A DNA stretch of 64,000 nucleotides. It comes from Epiperipatus broadwayi. Lineage: Eukaryota > Onychophora > Udeonychophora > Euonychophora > Peripatidae. The notes below the pieces were generated by a model, which did not search any database, was not told the origin of the DNA, and was given only the letters and a program-made list of their open reading frames with translations. The DNA lies in assembly GCA_028023455.1 (NCBI GenBank), contig JAQFVV010012529.1:1304001-1368000 (forward strand), in the 5' to 3' direction. The position numbers were made by a program, and so were the translations under genes. Below are positions 48,361 to 59,075 of this stretch, piece by piece (within the stretch, counting starts at the first letter, position 1; every line of letters begins with the position of its first letter).

Positions 48361-49081
48361 TATCCAGCCAACAGCTTTACTTTTCCTAAAACTCATTTCT
48401 ATGCTTGCTACTCTCTTGTCAATTAAGTACAATCTCTTATATAATCCTAATTTAAATTTAGATTTACATTTCATTTGTATTATTTATTAATCTTACAATA
48501 TTATATTTTAAAATTTATTTAACTTGCTTTTATTAACATGCATGTATTAAAAAAAACTTTTATTTTATTGCGCTACATTATTATTTTTCTACAGATATTT
48601 TATTTTTTATCTTGATTACTTTAAACCATTTATTTAACTTTCTTTTATTAACATGCATGTATTCAAAAAAAACTTTTATTTTATTACGCTACTTTATTTA
48701 TTATTTTTCTACAGATATATTATACTTATTTGTTTAACTTGATTTTATTTTAACTATTTATTTGTTAACATTTTCTTCTTAATGTGCGTGCGAAAAATAA
48801 ATCTTTTATCACTGAAGCCTCCATTATTATTATTTTATGAAAACAATTTCTCTCTTTTTTTTTAATGTTATTATTTTAGTTTTAACTAGCGAAATTCTAT
48901 TCAGATTTATCACCCATGTCAAAAGTTTTTTCTTTTTAAATTCATTATCCATTTCTGGTCCTTTTCTTTTCTTTACTTTAACATTCCGTCCATTTACTAT
49001 TTTTTAAACTTGGTCAGGCAGTTCTTTCTTTCTACTAACCCCCTAGTATAAATTACTTTCCATATCTTCATGTCTTCCTGC

Positions 49082-49843
49082 CTATAATCTATTGCCTTGT
49101 TTTTTTTCCTGTTCTGTTCTATTTTCAACTTTGTATAACTGAAAACCTTTATACTTAGCACCACTCCATAGTTCTTCAAACTGTCCTACCTTATTTTTAA
49201 TAATATCAATAATATTAATTGTCAAAAATTCATTTTCTATAGCCTTTTTGAATAAAACTGCCCTATAAATGGCTTCTGTTTCAGCTTTAAAATTGTATCC
49301 CCTGCTCTTTCTCTTAACTCTTCTCTTTGTTTTACATTTAGGTTTAAAACGAACACGAATGTTTGTTTTAACTTTTTCATTTTTAGTTTCTTGTAAAAGC
49401 TCTTCTTCGTTATCTTCTACCTGTATTATTTTCCTTTCCAATTCATTATGCTTAACGCTATCTTGTTCTACTATCTTTTGATCTACATTTTCTAATTCAC
49501 CATCCCTTCACTTACATCTCTTACTATCTCGACTTCCTTTTCAACTTCCTGGCTTTCTTTAACCAAATCTAACTATGATTTCTTTGTTTTTCTTTACCTT
49601 TCCTGTTATTTCACGTCTTATTGCCCCCATTTCTCTAATCATTTCTACTTTGAGTTCTTGTTCACTTTGCCTGAATTCCTGTTCATTTTCTAACATTTCT
49701 ATTCTTTTTACTAATTTTTCCATATTTCTCAGTATTGTTTCCATCATTATCTGTGTCTCAGATATCTCCTCTTTCTTTTTCTCTCCTATTTGAGGATTTT
49801 TGAAAAATATCAGGTTTTGTTTCGGCTCCATTTCTTTATCCAT
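49082..49843 (-). pseudogene. Coiled-coil, basic gag-like protein remnant
   Basis: Begins MDKEMEPKQN at 49843, about 370 bp after the primer site, where gag is expected. Residues about 25-90 form a heptad-rich charged coiled coil (MMETILRNMEKLVKRIEML and the following EQE-rich stretch). After at least two frame changes near 49560-49445 a second open segment (49441-49082) holds a basic cluster KPKCKTKRRVKRKSRG, a likely nucleic-acid binding patch, then a helical, mixed-charge tail (FEELWSGAKYKGFQLYKV). No CCHC knuckle is present. Coiled coil plus basic patch also fits a LINE ORF1 protein, but the LTR and primer-site context favours gag. Not functional as it stands. Confidence 0.5.
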
Positions 49844-50195
49844 GGTTACGCTGTACTTTTTTTAAAACTACAAATAAAGTTAAACACAATATCTATTATC
49901 TCTTTGCATTAACAAATCAATTATTGTTATCATTTATTCTTAAAACGGACCATACAACTGACTTCAACCCTTTGTCCTATTTCTCTACCCATTCTCAATG
50001 TCTTAATTCCACCCAAAATATCCAACTGTTGTTAAACTTTTCATTTACAGAAAAAAAAGTAGTTTTGGCAATTCTTAATTTAAATTATACTACTTTACAA
50101 CTCTTAATTGCAAGTATTCAATTTAGCGTTTTTTTGAATATTTATTTTCAAACAAGAAAAATATTTAGTTAACTGTTATTTATGATGGTTCTGCT

Positions 50196-50215
50196 CCCAC
50201 GTTGGGAAAAGCCAG
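50196..50215 (-). other. tRNA-Lys-type primer-binding site
   Basis: On the minus strand, TGGC is followed by TTTT and CCCAACGTGGGAGCAG directly after the LTR end. A canonical tRNA-Lys primer site reads TGGCGCCCAACGTGGG, so this copy differs only by a small replacement between TGGC and CCCAACG. This fixes the orientation of the element. Confidence 0.7.
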
Positions 50216-50217
50216 TT

Positions 50218-52177
50218 GAACTGGGTGGGTTAATAGATTGGAAAAGGAACAACATCTATTTAGCATGAACTTTGATTCTTTAAATGAAATCTAAACTTGT
50301 GAAAAGACTTTTTTATACAAAAAATATGATACAGTTATTTATTAATCTGATCTGCACCAATGCAATTTATTATTGCACCAGGCAAAGAAGAGAGTACCTG
50401 TATCCAAGCCAAAGTTATATACAAAACTATATATATATAACCAAGACCATGTTTCCAGGACACAGATATCTTCTCAGTTGCAGAATTCAACAGCTATCAT
50501 TCAAAGCACATTTTTATTTCAGAGTAAACCCCAGATGCCAGTTAATTACCAAAGTAAATAACGGTCTTTGAATGATGGAAAACTAATTCAGTGCCTAAGA
50601 TATCACAACTTGCTCAATCAACAGTATAATATAATATACTGCTACTTTATTTAGTGGTAAAATAATTGACTGGCAATTATTAAGTTTAAAGATAATTTAT
50701 TTTAATGAAATGTTTACTATTATAATTTAGAAACTACTACTATAAATTCTTAATTAGCTTAAACAATAATTTTTTTATATAACTGCACACCCTCTTAATA
50801 AATCACACAATATAATATGATATACCAAGAGTATTAAATTAATACAAAACATTTAAAACATGCACATCAATAGTTTGTTTATGTATGCTATAGAGTTCAT
50901 TTGTTTTTACAGACTCTGGAGGCTTCAAATTATTGCAATGGCTACTTTAATATCAGAAATTAAATAAGAAAAAGTTATTCATTTATAAGATTTTGGATCT
51001 TAAATTCTTTTGCTTGCTGCTTCAGGAGAGTTTTTCCAACCGGGTGGATTTAAGGTTTTTATGGGGGTTTAATGATTACTATTTTGTGATACTAGAAAGT
51101 AAAGGCAGCTAGATATCTCTGGCAGTTTCAAGTTATTACACATGCATCACTTTCCCTGGGCAGGTTGGCTGTTTCATTGGACTAAGGCTAGAGTCTGGCT
51201 GTATGCTTCTGACGGCTGCTAACACTGCATTGTTATGAAAAACACTGACTCTGGATGTGTGGAGAAACTGATTGTATAACTGATTGTATAACTGATTGAC
51301 TACTTGATTTAGTCTGATTGTGAACTCAACTGATTGATCGATAAAAAACTGGACTATTTATGTGATGATCTGGTGTCACTTTGTTAATTAGTTTTTATAT
51401 CCGCGAGGTATATCTGTTGTTGAAATTTGTCCACTGTTTTTGATTACATTCTCATAAGATTTTAATCCTGTTTTGAGTTGGTAGCTATTGTTAATTCCTG
51501 TTGTTTCTAGATTTTTTAATTAGTAGCCATTGCTAATTTTGTTTTTATATCACTTACGAGTGTATACAAAAATTTTTATCTTTCATATATCATTTTATCA
51601 ACACGCACACATTTTACCATACTTTATTTTTACAATCATTCACTATTTACATGTATATATATTTAAAACCAACTCATTATTTAGTTTTTTAAGATTATCC
51701 TTTTTTTCTTTAAATCAAATAAAAAGAGAGTATCTTATAGTTTAAACTATTATACTTTTAATTTTTCTAAGTTAATTTCCTCCTCCTTTCAATCAATCTT
51801 CAAACTTTTATTTTTAACTTTTCTCAACCAAACCCTCTCCCCCTTTAACTAATTAATTGTAACTTTTACTGATAAATGGCATTTATACAAAAGTTTAAAA
51901 CTCTTTAAACTTTTATAGATGATTTCTTTTTTTAGCGAAGTGCATTTTGTTTAAACTATTAAAAACTCTTTAGACCTTTATAAATTTATTTATTTTCAAA
52001 CGAGATATTTTTGCTCAGTTATTTATGGACAATTTAGTGATTCTATTATTTACTAATCAATTTTAAGCTTTTGAGTTATTTAAGAAAATTTTTATTTTTG
52101 AATAATTGTACACTTTTTATTTATCTTAAAAAATAGCAAACAGCAATTTTAATATAGCGCAGCTCATTAGTGGTATA
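50218..52177 (-). repeat. 5' LTR of the long-LTR element
   Basis: A 1.96-kb LTR starting TATACCACTAATGAGC at 52177 and ending CCCAGTTC at about 50218. It matches the solo LTR at 42023-44348 throughout and lacks the hAT insertion. It contains three copies of ATTGTATAACTG or variants at about 51260-51300. Its start is not the usual TG of retroviral LTRs. Confidence 0.75.
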
Positions 52178-53998
52178 ATATATAGAATTAAATATGCATA
52201 TATCAATCAATTATATCAACTTTCTTTTACATTTTCTTTTGTATAAGATCTACAAGGATCTGACCATGGCAAAAATAATGTTATTGAAATTGGATTCTTG
52301 CCTGTGTTTATAGATAGCAAAAACTTTATATATACCATTTTTTATTTGTGAAAGTATTTATTTATATATTAATAAGTGTGTATATATATTGTAATGATCT
52401 TCCACCTTACCAACTGAATGGATGAATGGGCATTGCCATTTATAAGCATCCATTATGAAAACTACTTATTTACTAATATATTTTAATATTTTTAATATTA
52501 TTTGATCATTTATTTTGCTTGATCCAATTAATTAATTTTGTCTTTAATACTTGTGGCACCGGGTTGAGGGATAGAATACCATTGATAGATTAACCATAAA
52601 CGATACCTATGACCAGATTGAGGTTACACAAAAGCATAACTGACCATATTACCTGGCTATAGCACTCCTCGTACTGCTGAACTAAAACCTGCCATCCAAA
52701 GCAATTTATTTGTTTTGAGAATAAGTCTCAGGCACCATTCAGACATATGTGTTATATATAGCTGGCATGACCAGCATGCGAATCCAGTGCTTGACATATA
52801 TCCTGGCCAGCTCACACTCTTGATCAGAGAATCCAGTGCAGATTACTTAACACAGGAAAGCATTTCTAAATATTTAAATTATTTGTGGTGCAGTTATAGG
52901 AGAGAGATTAGACCAATCAATATTTTAAGCAAACATTTATTTATTACACACACACACATATTTAAACAGATATAATAAACACTAACAAAATATAAATAAA
53001 CAAATACACACTACTTGTTAGAAAATCAATATTACTACTGTCCATTATAGTTCACTTCATTATGAGAAAATATATATGTCTGGACATCTATGATTGAAAA
53101 GTATTTTTACCTAGGTTTTTATTTTTATGATATCAAGACAACAAGCTCTATTGGTTTGGGTTTTCAACTGTTGGTTCTTTGGTCTCCATTGATGGTTTCA
53201 TGACTTTCCTTCCATTCTTCAGGTGTACATTGGGAAAGAGAGAGAGAGAGCGAGTATGCAGCAGGGTCTATTTCATAGTTTAGGCATTGGTTCCAGATGA
53301 GAACAGTTGTTGGAGCTGAGAACTCGGGACATGAATCCCAGACAAACACTCCTAAGGCTTTTAACAATGCTTGTAGTTACTTCTGCAGCTTCATCTGTAT
53401 TTTCCCATGAGCTGGGAAAACTCTGTAGCTACTAATTCAAAATTGGAACTTTTGAAAACTTTGAACAACTCTGAACAGCACTCTGAAAACTCAAACAGCA
53501 AAGCAGCGCAATAATTTTTAACAATAGACAACTGCTTTTTTTATATCTAAATCTTCCATTATTTAATTTTTATCATCACTTTAATGTGGTTTAATTCATC
53601 TAACATTTTATTGACCAGGAATCTTTCAAAATTATTTGCATTCCTGCCGTTGAAATATTTTACAAAAATTTCTTTTGTTAATTAATTCTATTCCAACATT
53701 TTTACACATTTATTTATTTATTTATAAATATTTTTTTTTTTTAATTAATAAAAAGAAGGGAGAGCGGGTTTGAAATTCTTACCTAAAACACTTTTATTCT
53801 ATTTTAAAGAAAAATATGATGCAATCTTTCATTTTTGCAAAATTATATTTTAAATCTACTTTTTTTAAAATATATTTTTCTTGTTTTCTCTCATATTTTT
53901 TTTCTTTTAATAATTTATTCATTAATTTTAACACATGTAATGCAGATATGTATGTGTGTTTTATAACATATATCTTACTAGCGTTACAATATCTATAC
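52178..53998. other. Unclassified stretch, partly less AT-rich
   Basis: 52550-52960 and 53130-53520 have higher G/C and look like repeat or LTR sequence (a TATATATAGC box at about 52752, an AG-rich run at 53236-53253), but no repeat partner, ORF family or target duplication was found. The rest is AT-rich. Confidence 0.35.
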
Positions 53999-55044
53999 AA
54001 GTGAATATGTAAATATATTCTATTCTGAATGTAGACTAATAAATAGTCAATTTATAATATTATAAAGTGCAATTATAAATTTCAGATTACACCCAAAGTA
54101 TTATTACTTAAATAATAAGTATAATAATGCTTAAGGCTTGACCACAGAGATTGAAATTATTGATACAAAGAAGTTTAAATAAACCTCTTTAAACAGGTAA
54201 AAATGACCTATTCTAAATGTAGACTAATAATTAGTCAATTATAACATTACAAATTGCACCCAAAATATTACTTAAATGATAAGTGTAATAATGCTCAGGG
54301 CTAAATGGATTTGTAAGTAATCATTATAATCCAGTCAATACTTTGACAATTCCAATATCAGTAACAATCAACAATTTCAGACTGTTGTCAAGGCAACCTC
54401 CTTTTGACAATAACAGTGAAATCCTAGCTTTATTAATGGTATAATATACTTATATAGTCACTAAAGATTGCAACTTGACCACAGAGATTGAAATTATAAA
54501 CAGGTAAAAATAGCCTATTCTGAATGTAAAGTAATAAATATCCAATTATAACGTTACAAACTGCAATCATAAATTTTAAATTGCACCCAACATATTACTT
54601 AAATAATAAGTGTAATAATAATTTCAATCCCTACAATAATAATTTCAGTCTCTGGTCAAGTTGCAATCTTTAGTGTCTATATAAATATATTAGACCATTA
54701 ATAAAAGTGGGGTGCCCTTTTATTGTTAAGAGGTTGCTTTGGCGACAGTCTGAAATTGTTGATTGTTATTGATATTGGTAGTGTCTAAATGTTGACTGGA
54801 TTTTAATGATTACTTACAATTGCAGTTTGTAATGTTATAATTGATTATTTATTAGTCTATATTCAGAATAGGTTATTTTTACTTGCTTAAGAGGTTTATT
54901 TAAACTTCTTTGTATTAATAATTTCAGTCTCTGTGGTTCAAGTTGCAATCTTTAGTGACTATATAAGTATATTAGACAGGCTGAAATTGTTATTGATATT
55001 GGGATTGTCTAAGTGTTGATTGGATTTTAATGAAGTGTATATGT
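53999..55044. repeat. Composite tandem/inverted element 3
   Basis: About 1.02 kb (54011-55032) is flanked by near-identical 12-bp sequences AAGTGAATATGT (53999-54010) and AAGTGTATATGT (55033-55044). Forward units carrying CTATTCTGAATGTA or variants start at about 54020, 54208 and 54514; inverted material (ATTCAGAATAGG) follows at about 54862. Other shared blocks are TGACCACAGAGATTGAAATTA and its reverse AATTTCAGTCTCTG. Same design as the 25.2- and 40.1-kb elements but more decayed. Confidence 0.6.
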
Positions 55045-55759
55045 GGCTAGCTATAAATTTTATTTATATATAATAGATAAGAAGATAAAATGTATTTCAA
55101 AATAATAATAAAAAAAGATAATAAGTATAAAATTATTGCTATGTATGAATAAATAAAAGAATTTAAGGTATTTTTGTCTTTAAGTATTCCGTTGTAAGAT
55201 ATGGACATTATTAACATAGAGGAATGGTAAAAGGAGACATGTCAATCATTAGAGAATATTTTTCATTCTTGTTTTATGTTCTAGCTAAGAGTAGTTAGAA
55301 ATCCATTTTCTGACTATTGTTGGATAGTTTTGCTGAGTTGGCTATTAATAAAAGAAAATCCCAAAGCTGTTGTAAAAAAACTCATTTGATTCATATATAA
55401 ACCCTATCATGAACATGGGTATATGTGTGTATTAAACATAGCAATTTTATTTATATTTGAATATAATGTAACATAATTCTGAATTTTCATATGTGAAATT
55501 AAAGATAAATAAAAGTGTAGAAATATAAATTAGCATAGAAATATTTTACATTTTATGTTATACACCTAAATATTTAATATCAAGAATTTTTATATGTATG
55601 TCAAAATTGTAATTTATGAAAAAATTAAAAGTATATATTATACATTATTGCCTTAAAGAAGACTAAAAGGAATTGAAGAATAATAAAGTGTAAGATAGTT
55701 TTTTAAAAAATACTAATTTTTTGAATCATTCATGACTCACTGTCCCTTGCTGTTGATTT
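55045..55759. other. AT-rich non-coding stretch
   Basis: Nothing recognised between the composite element and the RTE LINE. Confidence 0.45.
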
Positions 55760-55769
55760 CATTTGAATT

Positions 55770-58700
55770 CATCATCATCATCAACCATTATCAATCCACT
55801 GCAGGATGAAGGTCTCTCCAAGTTTAATCCATCTTCTCCGATCTTTAGCTTCTCTTCTCCACAACACCCCTGCACATTTTCTTATTTCATCCATCCATCT
55901 CACGTGTGGTCTCTTTCTGGGTCTTTTACAATCTCTTGGAATCCAGTTTAAAATTTCAATTGTCCATCTATTATCATCTCTTCTAGCAATATGTCCAGCC
56001 CAACTCCATTTCAATCTTTTAATTTTTTCAATAAGGTCAGTAACACCTGTTTGTTGTCTTACCCATACATTGCGTTTTCGATCTCTTCTTGTTACTCCCA
56101 ACATACATCTCTCCATACTCCTTTGAGTGGTCTGAAGTCTCTGTATTGCTCTTCTATTAAGTGTCCAAGTCTCAGATCCATAAGTAAGAACTGGTAAAAC
56201 ACATTTGTTAAAAACCATCCTTTTCAAACACATAGGCATATTTCCTTTTAGTATCAAGTTATTTCTACCAAAAGCACTCCAACCAAGTTTAATTCTATGA
56301 TTAATTTCCTCCATTATGTTTCCATCTGTATTAATAATCTGACCAAGGTATTTGTAACTGTTAACTTCTTCTAATTCTTCATAATCAATCTTTATTTTCA
56401 TATTTTGAGCAAATCGATTAAACATTACTTTAGTCTTTTTAACATTTATCTTTAGTCCTACTTTTCTACTTTCATCTGCTAACTCCTGCAACATTTCCTG
56501 CAGCTCTGAAGCATTATTTGCAAAAACAACTACATCATCTGCGAAATCTAAATGACTTAAATACTCTCCATTTACTTTCACTCCTTTAGTTTCCCATTTT
56601 AATCCACAAAATACTTCTTGCAGCACTGCTGTAAAGAGTTTTGGAGATATGGAGTCACCTTGTCTTACACCTTTCTCAATGTTGATTTTTCCAGTATCAT
56701 TGTGTAATCTAATTGTTGCTGTTGCATTTTTATAAATATTCTTTAAAATATGACAATATCCTGGATCTATACCTTGATGATCCAATGCTTTAATCACTGA
56801 AGAAATGTGTATAGAATCGAATGCCTTTTCATAATCTACAAATCCAAAACATAATGACAACTCATATTCGTTTGTCCTTTCTATGACTTCTCTCAATACC
56901 TGGATATGATCTATTGTACTAAAACCACTTTTAAATCCAGCTTGTTCTCTTGGTTGGTGGAAATCCAAAGTTCTCTGTAGACGAGTTGTAATTATCTTGG
57001 TAAAAATTTTATATAAAACTGATAAAAGGCTGATAGGTCTGTAATTTCTAATATCTTCTTTATCACCTTTTTTAAATATTAATATTATTACTGCATTCTT
57101 CCAATCTTCCGGTACATCTTTATCATTTAGACATTTGGTATATAACTTTGCTAAAATTGTTTCTATTTCTTCACCTGCTTCTTTTAATATATCAATTATA
57201 ATTCCATCATTTCCTGGAGCCTTTCCTTTCTTCATACACTTAATTGCATGTCTCACTTCTTCATTTAAAATTCTGGGCAATTCGGAAGATGTAATAGATA
57301 TAGGAGGTACTTGTTCTTTATTACTATATAATTCTTGATAAAAATCTTCTACCAATTTCATGATGTCATCTCTCTTTTTAGTAATAATTCCATCTTTTTT
57401 TCTTATTGCAGATATAAATTTCCTACCAATACCAAAATGTTGTTTAACATTTTTGAGACTTTTATTTTCTTCTACAGCTTTCCTTGCTATTTCACAGTTA
57501 TACTTTCTTATATCATTTTCAACTCTTTTCTGTACCATTTTACAAAATTCGAGATATTCAATTCTTTTTAATACATCATTTTTGTATATCTTCATATTCC
57601 TTCTTTTCTTCATAAATTCTCTAGTCTCAGTAGAAATTTTATTAGTCAATTGCTGCTTTTTTCTACCAGCTATGTTTGTTGCAGTTTTTAAAAGTGTATC
57701 AGTTATTTTCATATTAATTTCATTCAAATCTGTATCATGTTCAAAATCTCCTAACACTTGAAACCTATTTGTAAGTTCTAATTTAAATTCATTAGAATGT
57801 TTCTGAAGATTAGGAATATCAACTGTAAATATTGTTTTTCTTAATAATTTTTGTCTTTCTAGTTTTACATTAACATGTAACTTACACCTTACTAATCGAT
57901 GATCACTTCCTGTGTTAAATTTATTAAGAACATTACAATCTTGAAATATGTATTTTCTGTTAGTCAAAATATAATCCAATTCTGCTGTACCTTCATTTGG
58001 ATGCTTCCATGTCCATTTCCTTTTAACATTTTTCTCAAAAAATGAATTCATAATATAAAGTTTTTCTTTTTCTGCAAACTCCACAAGTCTATGTCCTCTC
58101 TCATTTCTATTACCATAACCAAAATTACCTACAGCAATTTCATCTTTCATTTGTCTACCAATTCTAGCATTAAAGTCTCCCATAACAATTTTAAAATGTT
58201 GTTTACTCTGATCAAAAGCCTTTTGTACATCCATATAAAAATCTTCTACTACTTCATCACTATGAGAACTTGTTGGGGCATAAACCTGAATTATCTGCAT
58301 TTGGTATCTGCTATTAAGTTGTATAACTAATCTTGCCACTCTGTCCAATACACCATCAATCTCCACAATATTGTTCTTCCACTTTTTATTTATAATGAAT
58401 CCTACTCCACTTGTATTTCCAATATGTGTGCCTTTATAATAGAGTATATGTCCACTTTTTAAATCAATTGTTTCTTCTCCTTTTCTTCTAACTTCACAAA
58501 GTCCAATAATGTCCCATTTAATATAAGACAGTTCTTCTTCTAATTCTTGCAATCTTCCTTCACTTGAAAGTGATCTGCAGTTGTAAGTACCTAAATAAAA
58601 AGTCGTCATCAAATGGCAGCCTGGGTCCGCAATCAGGGGATTCTTAGCACCCTCCGCCTTCGGCCACCAACCGCTGCCTTGGTTGGTGACTTTACAGCCT

Positions 58701-59065
58701 CCTGGGAATAAGGGCCATGCTTTATTTTTGTCTGTCATAATTGTATATATGTATTGGGAAAATATTTATCATTTACACAAACATTCATTCTGCCTTATCA
58801 GGCACTGAGAAGAAAGACCATGGTGTTTCTTGATCGTAAACTCAGAGGTAAAAAGCCAATAAACTCACCACGCTGGCTAATGCGTGTTGGTGAGCAGCCC
58901 ATCCATGTTCGTATACTATATGAATAATCACATAGTAATAACAGCTGCAACGACAAGAACGTATGGAGTGGACATTAGGAATTTGCCCTGCTCGGTTCCT
59001 TTAAGGCCTCCAAGAGGAATCAAAGGGTCTCCTTTCAGTTAATAGCAAACTCCTTTCTGCAGCCT
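55770..59065 (-). mobile_element. Full-length RTE-clade LINE with 10-bp target duplication
   Basis: A 3.3-kb element flanked by perfect copies of CATTTGAATT (55760-55769 and 59066-59075). On the minus strand it has a 5' untranslated region of about 330 bp, one long intact ORF, and a very short 3' end finishing in ATGATGATGATGA repeats, as is usual for RTE elements, which end in short tandem repeats instead of poly(A). An intact ORF with a perfect duplication suggests a recent insertion. Two shorter relatives are at 29679-30605 and 46037-46735. Confidence 0.93.
55781..58738 (-). CDS. RTE LINE endonuclease/reverse transcriptase, 985 residues, intact
   Basis: One uninterrupted ORF. Residues about 48-290 form an apurinic-type (EEP) endonuclease: LGTYNCRSLS, catalytic Glu in GLCEVRRKG (Glu82), GDFNARIG (188-194) and SDHRLV (from 278). 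Residues about 480-775 form the reverse transcriptase: GKAPGNDGI, NYRPISLLSVLYKIFTKI, FVDYEKAFDSI (Asp635), GVRQGDSISPKLF and the catalytic FADD (732-735), then LKINVKKTK and YLGQIINTDGN. The C-terminal part has RRAIQRLQTTQRSMERCMLG and WSWAGHIARRDDNRW blocks seen in many invertebrate RTE-type proteins. The enzyme would nick target DNA and copy its own RNA there (target-primed reverse transcription). All visible catalytic residues are present and the length is normal for the clade. The ATG is at the end of the 5' untranslated region; an internal Met at residue 44 is an alternative start just before the nuclease domain. Whether it is expressed cannot be judged. Confidence 0.95.
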   Translation of the reverse strand: MTDKNKAWPLFPGGCKVTNQGSGWWPKAEGAKNPLIADPGCHLMTTFYLGTYNCRSLSSEGRLQELEEELSYIKWDIIGLCEVRRKGEETIDLKSGHILYYKGTHIGNTSGVGFIINKKWKNNIVEIDGVLDRVARLVIQLNSRYQMQIIQVYAPTSSHSDEVVEDFYMDVQKAFDQSKQHFKIVMGDFNARIGRQMKDEIAVGNFGYGNRNERGHRLVEFAEKEKLYIMNSFFEKNVKRKWTWKHPNEGTAELDYILTNRKYIFQDCNVLNKFNTGSDHRLVRCKLHVNVKLERQKLLRKTIFTVDIPNLQKHSNEFKLELTNRFQVLGDFEHDTDLNEINMKITDTLLKTATNIAGRKKQQLTNKISTETREFMKKRRNMKIYKNDVLKRIEYLEFCKMVQKRVENDIRKYNCEIARKAVEENKSLKNVKQHFGIGRKFISAIRKKDGIITKKRDDIMKLVEDFYQELYSNKEQVPPISITSSELPRILNEEVRHAIKCMKKGKAPGNDGIIIDILKEAGEEIETILAKLYTKCLNDKDVPEDWKNAVIILIFKKGDKEDIRNYRPISLLSVLYKIFTKIITTRLQRTLDFHQPREQAGFKSGFSTIDHIQVLREVIERTNEYELSLCFGFVDYEKAFDSIHISSVIKALDHQGIDPGYCHILKNIYKNATATIRLHNDTGKINIEKGVRQGDSISPKLFTAVLQEVFCGLKWETKGVKVNGEYLSHLDFADDVVVFANNASELQEMLQELADESRKVGLKINVKKTKVMFNRFAQNMKIKIDYEELEEVNSYKYLGQIINTDGNIMEEINHRIKLGWSAFGRNNLILKGNMPMCLKRMVFNKCVLPVLTYGSETWTLNRRAIQRLQTTQRSMERCMLGVTRRDRKRNVWVRQQTGVTDLIEKIKRLKWSWAGHIARRDDNRWTIEILNWIPRDCKRPRKRPHVRWMDEIRKCAGVLWRREAKDRRRWIKLGETFILQWIDNG

Positions 59066-59075
59066 CATTTGAATT

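Larger units (their letters stand above)
46739..52177 (-). mobile_element. Long-LTR retrotransposon, minus strand, internally deleted
   Basis: In minus-strand order: a 1.96-kb 5' LTR (52177-50218), a tRNA-Lys-like primer site, a coiled-coil gag-like region (49843-49082), about 1.2 kb of unassigned decayed sequence, then 1.08 kb of the 3' LTR (47822-46739), whose remainder is lost at a breakpoint against the RTE fragment. No RT, RNase H or integrase was recognised in the 2.4-kb interior, so this is a non-autonomous or deleted copy. Confidence 0.7.

Noticed and set aside
42018-52177. One 10-kb foldback element with about 2-kb inverted arms
   Set aside because: The arms are LTRs of one family in opposite orientation. 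The left has its own 5-bp flanks, the right is followed by a tRNA-Lys-type primer site, and a third, direct copy lies at 46739-47822. Two separate insertions explain this better.
52550-53520. A separate LTR
   Set aside because: TATA-like and AG-rich tracts are present, but no second LTR, primer site, TG/CA ends or target duplication was found.
55763-58330. Several plus-strand open frames of 60-130 codons
   Set aside because: They are antisense shadows of the intact RTE ORF.
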